From Lachnoclostridium sp. UBA1241 (lineage in GTDB: Bacteria > Bacillota > Clostridia > Lachnospirales > Lachnospiraceae), in NCBI GenBank assembly GCA_002308955.1, contig DBWJ01000033.1:47935-54867 (forward strand): 6,933 nucleotides of DNA, given 5' to 3'. The translations under genes were made by a program, and so were the position numbers. The number at the start of each line of letters is the position of its first letter. The first letter of the stretch is position 1. The notes beneath the pieces are model-generated. The model was given only the letters and a program-made list of their open reading frames with translations, made no database searches and was not told where the DNA came from. Shown here piece after piece: positions 1 to 6,137 of this stretch.

Positions 1-800
1 TCTGCGCGCCGCCGACGATGTACCGGTTCATGCTGCAGGAGGACGTTTCGAAGTACGACCTTTCGAGCATTCAGAACTTTGCCACGGCAGGCGAGCCCCT
101 CAATCCGGAAGTATTCAACCGGTGGCTTGCGCTTACGGGCGGAAAGATTCACAGCGGTTTCGGCCAGACCGAGGGAACGGTTCTGTTTGCTGACTTCCCG
201 TGGTTCGAGCCAATCCCGGGAGCCCTTGGTAAGGAATCTCCTATCTATAACATCAAACTGATGATGGACGATCAGGAAGTGGAGAACGGCGCGGAAGGTG
301 AGATCACCATTTGCGATGTCATCAACAACCATCCGATCGGACTGTTCATCGGATATTACAGGGATAAAGAACAGACAGACGTCGCATTTGCCGGAGGAAA
401 TTACAACCTGAAGGACGTTGCTTGGCGAGACAATAACGGATACGTATGGTTTGTGGGACGCCATGACGACGTTATCAAGTGCTCCGGTTACCGTATCGGA
501 CCGTTCGAGGTTGAGAGCGCTCTGATCGAGCACCCGGCGGTTGTGGAATGCGCCATCACGGCGGCACCCGACCCGATCCGCGGCCAGGTCGTTAAGGCGA
601 CGGTTGTTCTCGCGAAGGGCTACACGCCTTCCGAGGAACTGATTAAGGAATTACAGAATCACGTTAAGAAGGCGACGGCGCCGTACAAGTACCCGCGTAT
701 CGTCGAATTCGTGGACGAGCTGCCGAAGACACTCGGCGGAAAGATAAAGCGTGCGCAGATCAGGCACGAGGATGAAGTGAAAGGAACACAGGCACAGTAG
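1..800 (+). CDS. AMP-forming acyl-CoA synthetase, C-terminal part (5' end outside window)
   Basis: This is the C-terminal ~266 residues of an ANL-superfamily adenylating enzyme, which activates a carboxylic acid with ATP to an acyl-AMP and then an acyl-CoA. The frame is open from base 3 and the first residues read CAPPT-MYRF, a stretch typical of acetyl/medium-chain acyl-CoA synthetases, so the ATG at 18 is internal and not the start. Visible family motifs are GFGQTE (156-173, ATP/AMP site), YNLKD with its ribose-binding Asp (402-416), GYRIGPFEVE (486-515, hinge and C-domain entry), and PKTLGGKIKR (723-752), which holds the catalytic Lys of the adenylation half-reaction (741-743). The C-terminal domain is complete and ends at TAG 798-800. 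Forty bases separate it from the next gene on the same strand with no terminator between, so cotranscription is likely. The acid used cannot be told from this part; the sequence most resembles the medium-chain/acetate group. Confidence 0.93.
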   Translation, partial: CAPPTMYRFMLQEDVSKYDLSSIQNFATAGEPLNPEVFNRWLALTGGKIHSGFGQTEGTVLFADFPWFEPIPGALGKESPIYNIKLMMDDQEVENGAEGEITICDVINNHPIGLFIGYYRDKEQTDVAFAGGNYNLKDVAWRDNNGYVWFVGRHDDVIKCSGYRIGPFEVESALIEHPAVVECAITAAPDPIRGQVVKATVVLAKGYTPSEELIKELQNHVKKATAPYKYPRIVEFVDELPKTLGGKIKRAQIRHEDEVKGTQAQ

Positions 801-840
801 GGATAGGACACAGGGGTTTACACAACAAGAGGAGAAGGCT

Positions 841-2847
841 ATGAGTACAATCGTTAAGTTTTACGATCCGCACAAAGAAAACGGATACCTGAGCAACTGG
901 TTTATCTCGCCGTTCACCTATGCAGGCAGACGGTACTTTTCCTGCGAACAGTACCTGATGGAACAGAAGGCGCTCACATTTGGGGACGATGAGATTGCGG
1001 AGAAGATCATGAAATCCCGCAATCTCTCGGAAATTAAGCGTCTCGGCAAGCAGGTGGCAAGATATAACGAGAACCTTTGGAAGACAATCCGCCCGCAGGT
1101 TATGCGACGCGGCCTCCGCGCCAAATTCCAGCAGAACCCGGAGCTTCTTCTTCAGCTTCTCGGAACCGGCAGCGCAATTCTTTGCGAATGTGCCCCGCGT
1201 GACGCCATCTGGGGAATCGGTCTTGCGGCGGACGACCCGCGCAGCGACGATACGAAGGAGTGGCGCGGCAGAAACCTTTTAGGACGTGCGCTGATGCGTG
1301 TCCGTGAGGATATGCGCGCTTGGTGCGCAGTCGCCGGCGAGCGCGTGACCGAATATGTCGACGCGGTCGATTTGAAGAAACCGAAGCAGATTGTCGCGAG
1401 GAGACGTTCCTCCCGCGGTGCGGATGACTATGATCTGTTCTCAAAGAGCGAGGACATGAACATCTGGAGCATGCGGATTTATGAAGCATGCATGCTGCCG
1501 TATGTTTCCGAAATCGTTTCCACCTGGCTTGAGGAAGTATTCTACGATGTCCGCCACGGACATTCCTATGAGGACCTCCAGATTACGAATTACACGTTCG
1601 AAGAGCTGGAGCAGATGTTCCGGAATGAGCGGATCAACGGAATTCCGTTCGCCGGATTCTATGAAATGAAGCAGGACCTGTTCGACATGATGCGGTATCA
1701 GGGCGGTCTTCGGAATCCTGCGGCAATCCTTGTGAAGCCCGCCGAAGCTGTGGAGGAGCCTGTCGCTCCGGCACCCGCTCCTGCGGCAAATGTGACGCCC
1801 GCACCTGTTATTCCGGCACAGGAACCTGTTGCCAAGCCGGCACCCGAGCCGGTTGTTGCGAAGCCTGTCGCTCCGGCACCCGAGCCGAAACCGGAACCGG
1901 TTATCGCGGCTACGCCGGTAAATGAAATTGTGATTGAGCCCGAACCGATTCGCCCTGTTGCGAAGCCGGCGACCCCGGCACCTGCGCCTGTTGTTGAGCC
2001 CGAACCCGCACCCGTAGTTCCCGAGCCGAGCCCGGAGGAAGAGGAAGCGGAGGCACAGGCGATCATAGCACAGGCCAAGGCTGAGGAAGCCGCAGCCGTA
2101 GCGCGTGCGGAAGCAGCCCGTCAGGCAGCGCTTGCGGCCAAGTACCGCGCCGAGCAGATGAAGGCAATGGCCCAGGCTGCATTTGAGAGAGCCCGCCTCG
2201 AGGCGGAAGCCCGTGCCAAGGCGGAAGCCGAAGCCCGCGAGCAGAAGGTAGCCAAGGCGAAGGAAGAGGCCGAGAAGGCGATTAAGGAAGCGGAATCCAA
2301 GATGGAAGCGCGGGTTAAGGAAATCCACCGCGCCGAAACCGAGCCGAGTACCGTTACGGTCAGCATCGGCAAGCTTACGGAATGCCGCAGCGAAAGTATT
2401 GTAAATGTAACAACGCAGACCCTTGCCATCGGCAAAGGCGTTGATGACGAACTTTTCGATGCCGGCGGCGCGGAACTGCGGCGCGCAGTCATGGCAATCA
2501 AAGGCTGTGAGAACGGCAAAGCCGTTATTACCGGAGGCGGAGCCCTTCCGGCGAAGTTCGTAATCCATACCGCCTGCCCGCGTTACGACGGCGACGGTTC
2601 CGACAAGAAATATCTGGAGAGATGCTACAACAGCGTGCTCGACCTCGCGATGTCGAAGGGCATCCACGAGGTAGCAATCCCGCCGATCGGCACCGGATTC
2701 TTCGGATTCCCGCTCCGTGAGAGCGCGATCGTTGCCAACCAGACGGTTGACCGCTGGATGCTGAAGCATGCGGATTATTCGATTAAAGTCCGGTTTATCT
2801 GTCCGGACCAGAGAACGGAGGCAATGTTCAGAAGCCTTCGTAAATGA
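841..2847 (+). CDS. NADAR domain - Pro/Ala-rich linker - long helix - macro domain protein
   Basis: 668 residues, cytosolic by the absence of a signal peptide or membrane segment. The start is set by AGGAG at 830-834, six bases before the ATG. Residues ~5-156 are a NADAR/YbiA-like domain: GYLSNWF (15-21), YFSCEQYLMEQKAL (32-45), IWG (123-125) and WRGRNLLGRALMRVR (141-155). Known NADAR proteins cleave N-glycosidic bonds, in riboflavin-pathway intermediates or in ADP-ribosylated guanine. Residues ~198-294 are an acidic, aromatic, probably helical segment that I do not recognise. Residues ~299-405 are a Pro/Ala/Glu/Val linker and ~406-499 an Ala/Glu/Lys/Arg helix or coiled coil. Residues ~504-668 are a macro domain: SIVNVTTQTL (519-528), GKGVDDEL (531-538), ALPAKFVIHTACP (568-580) and IPPIGTGFFGFP (613-624). 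The second Asn of the usual NAAN and the Asp of the usual GD(I/L)T are replaced. Base composition matches its neighbours. It lies between acyl-CoA synthetase and thioesterase genes. An ADP-ribose or nucleotide-glycosyl role is inference; the substrate is unknown. Confidence 0.88.
   Translation: MSTIVKFYDPHKENGYLSNWFISPFTYAGRRYFSCEQYLMEQKALTFGDDEIAEKIMKSRNLSEIKRLGKQVARYNENLWKTIRPQVMRRGLRAKFQQNPELLLQLLGTGSAILCECAPRDAIWGIGLAADDPRSDDTKEWRGRNLLGRALMRVREDMRAWCAVAGERVTEYVDAVDLKKPKQIVARRRSSRGADDYDLFSKSEDMNIWSMRIYEACMLPYVSEIVSTWLEEVFYDVRHGHSYEDLQITNYTFEELEQMFRNERINGIPFAGFYEMKQDLFDMMRYQGGLRNPAAILVKPAEAVEEPVAPAPAPAANVTPAPVIPAQEPVAKPAPEPVVAKPVAPAPEPKPEPVIAATPVNEIVIEPEPIRPVAKPATPAPAPVVEPEPAPVVPEPSPEEEEAEAQAIIAQAKAEEAAAVARAEAARQAALAAKYRAEQMKAMAQAAFERARLEAEARAKAEAEAREQKVAKAKEEAEKAIKEAESKMEARVKEIHRAETEPSTVTVSIGKLTECRSESIVNVTTQTLAIGKGVDDELFDAGGAELRRAVMAIKGCENGKAVITGGGALPAKFVIHTACPRYDGDGSDKKYLERCYNSVLDLAMSKGIHEVAIPPIGTGFFGFPLRESAIVANQTVDRWMLKHADYSIKVRFICPDQRTEAMFRSLRK
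1758..1882 (+). repeat. direct DNA repeats encoding the Pro/Ala linker
   Basis: A 20-nt stretch encoding PVAPAP recurs exactly at 1758-1777 and 1863-1882, 105 nt (35 codons) apart and therefore in the same frame. Related pieces built on AAGCC(G/T)G and GGCACCCGAGCCG recur between them and down to about 2030. This suggests the linker grew by in-frame duplication. It is internal to the NADAR-macro gene and would be prone to length variation between strains. Confidence 0.75.
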
Positions 2848-2891
2848 TTGAGCGGAGGCGATGCCTGGAGCCTTCGGAAATGATTAAACGG
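2833..2891 (+). repeat. imperfect tandem duplication of the gene's 3' end
   Basis: Bases 2833-2855 and 2869-2891 match at 20 of 23 positions and are offset by 36 nt, a multiple of three. The first copy encodes the last residues SLRK and the TGA stop of the NADAR-macro gene. The second copy lies after the stop and, read in the same frame, encodes SLRK followed by another TGA. Reading past the first TGA would add LSGGDAWSLRK and stop. This looks like a small duplication, or loss of a longer C-terminus by a new stop codon. Confidence 0.75.
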
Positions 2892-2907
2892 GGAGAAATC
2901 AGAACCT

Positions 2908-3606
2908 ATGCGATTTGAACTTGATGAAACGGTTCGTTACAGTCAGACGGATGGAAAACTCCGTCTGACTGTTCCTGCTTTATTGGACTATTTTCAGGAT
3001 GTTGCGACACTTCAGGCGGAGGAGGCCGGCGTCAGCGCAGCGGCGCTTGCAAAGCGGAAGCTCGCCTGGTTTCTGATTTCCTGGAATGTGGAAATCACAA
3101 GACTGCCGGTGCACGCCGAAAAGGTAATCGCGGGAACGTTCCCGTATTATTTCCACAGCCGGCTCGGAAACCGAAACTGCTACTTAAAGACCCCGTCCGG
3201 GGAAATCCTTGCGAAGGCGGACTGCCTCTGGGCGATGATGGACCGCGAGAAAGGCCGTATGATCCCGATTCCGGATGATGTGGCACAGGCCTACGAAACG
3301 GAAGAAAAGCTTCCGATGGAATACTTCGGACGCCGCATTGACCTGCCGGAGGGCATGACTGCAGGCGAGCCGATTGCGGTCCGCGCGGAGAACATCGACT
3401 ACCACGGGCATGTCAACAACAGCCAGTACATTCACATGATCCGGCCGCTCCTGCCGGAGTCAATCTCCCGCATCCGCATCGAATACAAGCGCCAGACCCG
3501 CCTCGGTGAGTGGCTGACGCCCATGACGAAGGAGGAGAACGGCGTCACATTTATCGCCCTCTGCGCGGACGGCGAACCGCACGTGAACGTCGAAATAACG
3601 CATTAG
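2908..3606 (+). CDS. acyl-ACP thioesterase (double hotdog, FatA/FatB-like)
   Basis: 232 residues, close to the usual ~240-250 for bacterial members of the acyl-ACP thioesterase family. These enzymes hydrolyse acyl-ACP to free fatty acid and ACP in the cytoplasm. The N-terminal hotdog opens with ETVRYSQTDGKLRLTVPALLDYFQDVATLQ (7-36) and carries AWFLISWNVEITRLP (53-67). The second hotdog holds the family signature NIDYHGHVNNSQYI (162-175), in which Asp164, His168 and Asn170/171 occupy the catalytic region known from plant FatB enzymes (DxNxHVNN). The only good start is the ATG at 2908; a GGGGAG at 2890-2895 sits 12 bases upstream, a rather long spacing. The gene follows the NADAR-macro gene by 60 bases with no terminator between, so it is probably the last gene of the operon. 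With the upstream acyl-CoA synthetase it could form an acyl-ACP to fatty acid to acyl-CoA relay (inference). Chain-length preference cannot be read from the sequence. Confidence 0.92.
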   Translation: MRFELDETVRYSQTDGKLRLTVPALLDYFQDVATLQAEEAGVSAAALAKRKLAWFLISWNVEITRLPVHAEKVIAGTFPYYFHSRLGNRNCYLKTPSGEILAKADCLWAMMDREKGRMIPIPDDVAQAYETEEKLPMEYFGRRIDLPEGMTAGEPIAVRAENIDYHGHVNNSQYIHMIRPLLPESISRIRIEYKRQTRLGEWLTPMTKEENGVTFIALCADGEPHVNVEITH

Positions 3607-3658
3607 ACGGCAAATGCCATGGCAGAATAAAATGGCTGGTTTCCGATGAATGATAAGA

Positions 3659-3690
3659 GCACTCTGCGTGATGACGCAGGGTGCTTTTTT
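3659..3690 (+). terminator. intrinsic terminator after the thioesterase operon
   Basis: GCACTCTGCGT (3659-3669) pairs with ACGCAGGGTGC (3674-3684) over 11 base pairs with one G-T wobble, closing on a GATG loop. Six Ts follow directly (3685-3690), and A-U pairs can extend the stem at the base. It lies 52 bases after the thioesterase stop and separates the operon from the AT-rich ATPase unit. Confidence 0.93.
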
Positions 3691-3701
3691 ATCGCGAGTT
3701 G

Positions 3702-3810
3702 GAAGAAACGGTACTTTTTACAGGGAAAAGTTTTGAAGAAACGGAATAAAACCCTTGAAACCTTGAAGAAATGGTACTATAATCAAAATGTAACTTTGAA
3801 GAAACGGAAC
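3702..3810 (+). repeat. four direct repeats GAAGAAAYGGWAY across a promoter
   Basis: The motif occurs at 3702-3714, 3735-3747, 3765-3777 and 3798-3810, start to start 33, 30 and 33 nt, close to three helical turns. Copies 2, 3 and 4 are preceded by TT. Copies 1 and 3 end in GGTACT, while copies 2 and 4 share a 15-nt identical block (3732-3746 and 3795-3809), so a 63-nt higher-order duplication is also visible. Copy 3 fills most of the -35/-10 spacer of the ATPase promoter and copy 4 lies just after the predicted start site. The layout fits binding sites for a repressor or other DNA-binding protein. The protein is unknown; the ATPase itself is a candidate (inference). Confidence 0.85.
3755..3783 (+). 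promoter_or_regulatory. sigma-A-type promoter of the ATPase gene
   Basis: TTGAAA (3755-3760), a 17-base spacer, and a perfect TATAAT (3778-3783). The predicted start site is near 3790, giving a leader of about 43 bases. AAGGAG (3821-3826) sits six bases before the ATG at 3833. The spacer contains repeat copy 3. Confidence 0.82.
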
Positions 3811-3832
3811 AAGGCACATTAAGGAGATAAAA

Positions 3833-5170
3833 ATGTTCAAAAGAAAAGCTTTAGAAAAACTAAAGTATTGGAAAGAAAAAAAGGCACCGAAGTATTCTGT
3901 GCTTCTGGAAGGGGCCAGACGTGTCGGGAAATCAACAATTGCTGAAGAATTTGCCAAACAGGAGTATAGGTCATACATAAAAGTGGATTTTGCCAACATA
4001 ACGCAGGATGTCCTTGATGTGTTCGATGACATAGCAAATCCGGATATTTTCTTTCTCAGACTGCAAACAGCAACGGGTATAACGTTGTATAAAAGGGAAT
4101 CCGTTATTATATTTGACGAGATTCAGCTTATGCCCAAAGTACGCCAGGCTATAAAGTATCTGGTTGCGGACGGAAGATATGACTATATTGAAACCGGATC
4201 CCTGATCAGCATAAAGAAGAATGTTAAGGATATAGTTCTTCCGTCTGAAGAGATGAAAATACAGATATACCCGATGGACTATGAAGAATTCATGTGGGCC
4301 ATCGGAAATGACACCTATAGCGTGTTACGGGATTTGTATAAGCTTGGAAAGCCGGTTGGAAATTCCTTAAATCGAAAACTGATGCGGGATTTCAGAATCT
4401 ACATGGCGGTAGGTGGAATGCCGCAGGCCGTAGAAGCTTATGTGGAAGGAAGGAATTTTACGGAAATAGATGAAGTGAAAAGAGAAATCATAGATCTATA
4501 TAAAGATGATTTCTTCAAAATCGATGATACAGGACTAATCGGAAGAATGTATGATTCTGTTCCGACTCAGTTGGCTACGGATAAAAGAAGTTATGTTATT
4601 TCAGCAGCCACAGGCAAAAAGAAGATTGATAAAGATTTAGAGCGCTTGCATGATTTGTTGGATTCAAAGACGGTATTACCTTGTCATAATGTTCTTAATC
4701 CAAGCATAGCGCTGCCTCAAACAAGAGACGATGATACCTTCAAACTATATTTGGCAGATACAGGTCTATTCACTACGATGGTTTTCAAATCGTCAGGAAG
4801 GACGGATGAAAATATCTACACAAAACTGTTAAGCGATTCTCTTCCGGCAGATTTGGGATATCTGTATGAGAATGCCGTGGCCCAGATAATTGCAGGATCC
4901 GATATAGACCTTTATTATCACACATGGGAGAAAGAGAATAGTTCTCATTATTATGAAGTTGATTTCTTACTTGTATCGAAAACAAAGATAGTTCCGATAG
5001 AAGTTAAGTCGTCCGGAATCGGCAAGCATGAATCCATAACGGAATTTCAAAAGAAGTATTCAAGATATGTGGCAAGAGAGATTCTGTTATCACAGAAGGA
5101 TGTCGGCAATGATAAAATGTTGAAACTGTATCCGATATATATGCTGCCGTTTATTGTTGAAAATTTATAG
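3833..5170 (+). CDS. AAA_14 / DUF4143 family ATPase
   Basis: 445 residues, near the usual length of this family, whose cellular role is poorly known. The N-terminal AAA domain has Walker A EGARRVGKST (26-35; Lys33, Ser34), Walker B VIIFDEIQ (91-98; Asp95, Glu96) and a sensor-like ETGSLIS (120-126). Around 240-285, SAATGKKKIDKDLERLHDLLDSK resembles the winged-helix segment found between the ATPase and C-terminal regions in this family. The C-terminal DUF4143 region has LADTGLF and then YEVDFLL (374-380) and IVPIEVKSS (386-394). Asp377, Glu390 and Lys392 fit a PD-(D/E)XK nuclease-like core that appears intact. The start is fixed by AAGGAG six bases upstream. The gene is monocistronic, with its own promoter covered by repeats. 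It is clearly AT-richer than both flanks: the line 4501-4560 has 19 G/C of 60, while 2221-2280 in the upstream operon has 40 of 60. Horizontal acquisition is therefore likely. Nuclease activity and target are not shown. Confidence 0.92.
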   Translation: MFKRKALEKLKYWKEKKAPKYSVLLEGARRVGKSTIAEEFAKQEYRSYIKVDFANITQDVLDVFDDIANPDIFFLRLQTATGITLYKRESVIIFDEIQLMPKVRQAIKYLVADGRYDYIETGSLISIKKNVKDIVLPSEEMKIQIYPMDYEEFMWAIGNDTYSVLRDLYKLGKPVGNSLNRKLMRDFRIYMAVGGMPQAVEAYVEGRNFTEIDEVKREIIDLYKDDFFKIDDTGLIGRMYDSVPTQLATDKRSYVISAATGKKKIDKDLERLHDLLDSKTVLPCHNVLNPSIALPQTRDDDTFKLYLADTGLFTTMVFKSSGRTDENIYTKLLSDSLPADLGYLYENAVAQIIAGSDIDLYYHTWEKENSSHYYEVDFLLVSKTKIVPIEVKSSGIGKHESITEFQKKYSRYVAREILLSQKDVGNDKMLKLYPIYMLPFIVENL

Positions 5171-5180
5171 TTGATTTGTT

Positions 5181-5219
5181 TGCCATGGCGTCATCCGAGG
5201 ATGGCGGCCATGGCATTTT
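5181..5219 (+). terminator. hairpin ending the ATPase unit, overlapping the dus 3' end
   Basis: TGCCATGG (5181-5188) pairs with CCATGGCA (5208-5215). Inside it CGTCATC (5189-5195) pairs with GATGGCG (5200-5206) around a CGAG loop, with one bulged G at 5207. TTTT follows (5216-5219), so it can act as a + strand terminator 10 bases after the ATPase stop. The right half is the last codons of the convergent dus gene (stop at 5191-5193). On the - strand no T-run follows, so it is a weaker candidate there. Confidence 0.6.
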
Positions 5220-6099
5220 CATATTCGTAAAGCTTCTTTGCTTTGAAAAGCTGTTTCAGTTCCTTCTTCCGGTTCGGGTAGCGCTCCTGCAGGTAGGACC
5301 AGATTTCCTTTAGTTTGTAAAGCGTCGGCGTTTCGGTGTAGGCGGCAAGGTTCTGCGCGCAAAGATCCGTAAGCCAGTCGCGAATCTGCCGGTCGGTTAC
5401 CGGTGCCTTGCCGTGAATCTCGCCGAGTAGCCCCGGGTTTCTGAGAATTCCGCGGCCGATCATCACCGCGCGGATTTCGGGAAATGCGACGCGTATCCTC
5501 TCATAATCTTCAACCGTATTGATGTCCCCGTTGTATACGAGGGGCATTTTTGCGTTCTGATAGGCGTATGCAAAGGCATCCGTCCGTACCGGCGGCCTGT
5601 AAAGATCCGTCCGAAGGCGCGGGTGCACGATCAGCTCCGTGATTGGGTGGCGGTTATAGACCGAAAGAAGCTCCGGCCAGACGCTTTCGTCGTCGAAACC
5701 GATGCGGGTCTTTACGGAAATCGGCAGAGGACTCTTCTCGCAAATCTCCCCGAGGAATGTATCAAGCGCATCGATATGCTTCAAGAATCCGGAACCCCGG
5801 CCCTTCGAAACAACCGTGCCCGCCGGGCATCCGAGGTTCAGGTTGACTGCAGTGTATCCGCTGTCCTTCATCTTCCCGGCAATCAGCAGGAAATCCTCCG
5901 CCTTGTTCGAAAGAATCTGCGGAATGACCGGCACACCACCCGCTTCTGTTGCGTCGAGCTCCCGCATTTCCTTTGTGTTAAAGCCGGTGTTTCCGAAGAA
6001 CGGCGTGTATAACCGTTCAAACGGATAGAAATGCTTCTGGTAAAGTTTTCGAAAGAGCGCGCCGGTAATCCCCTCGAGCGGCGCCATGTAAAACTCCAT
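5191..6099 (-). CDS. dus: tRNA-dihydrouridine synthase
   Basis: 302 residues, slightly short for the family (about 310-340). Dus enzymes are FMN-dependent and reduce particular uridines in the tRNA D-loop or nearby positions with NADPH. The TIM-barrel motifs are in order: MAPLEGIT (5-12, FMN site), VNLNLGCPAG (85-94) with the catalytic Cys91, KGRGSGFLK (99-107), VKTRIG (129-134), VHPR (158-161), YNGDI (189-193) and MIGRG (213-217). The C-terminal ~70 residues are helical and basic (KLKEIWSYLQERYPNRKKELKQLFKAKK), consistent with the tRNA-binding domain. The first ATG is chosen because AAAGGAG lies nine bases upstream (6109-6115 on the + strand); the Met at residue 5 has no site of its own. It is convergent with the ATPase gene (20-base gap) and divergent from groES. 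Which uridine it modifies, and so which Dus subtype it is, cannot be told here. Confidence 0.93.
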   Translation of the reverse strand: MEFYMAPLEGITGALFRKLYQKHFYPFERLYTPFFGNTGFNTKEMRELDATEAGGVPVIPQILSNKAEDFLLIAGKMKDSGYTAVNLNLGCPAGTVVSKGRGSGFLKHIDALDTFLGEICEKSPLPISVKTRIGFDDESVWPELLSVYNRHPITELIVHPRLRTDLYRPPVRTDAFAYAYQNAKMPLVYNGDINTVEDYERIRVAFPEIRAVMIGRGILRNPGLLGEIHGKAPVTDRQIRDWLTDLCAQNLAAYTETPTLYKLKEIWSYLQERYPNRKKELKQLFKAKKLYEYENAMAAILG

Positions 6100-6137
6100 G
6101 GAACGGGTCTCCTTTCTGTAGCATTTGCCGTATCATT

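Noticed and set aside
1441..2769. 442-codon open frame on the - strand opposite the NADAR-macro gene
   Set aside because: It is antisense to a gene with clear domain motifs. Its translation is Arg/Gly/Leu-rich low complexity caused by the GC-rich Pro/Ala/Glu codons of the real gene, and it matches no family I know.
841..2847. Chimeric assembly of two genes
   Set aside because: The frame is open throughout, composition is even, and the linker and helix form a natural spacer, so I treat it as a genuine fusion while listing the assembly check.
3702..3810. CRISPR array or plasmid-type replication iterons
   Set aside because: The repeats are only 13 nt with 17-20-nt AT-rich spacers that are not unique-length inserts. 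There are no cas or rep genes nearby, and the copies overlap a promoter.
3718..4032. 104-codon - strand open frame ending in repeated PFLQ units
   Set aside because: The repeated PFLQ is just the reverse-strand reading of the GAAGAAAYGG repeats, and the rest is antisense to the ATPase Walker region.
5623..6028. Overlapping + strand open frames across dus
   Set aside because: They are shadows of the conserved dus gene on the other strand, without ribosome sites or recognisable motifs.
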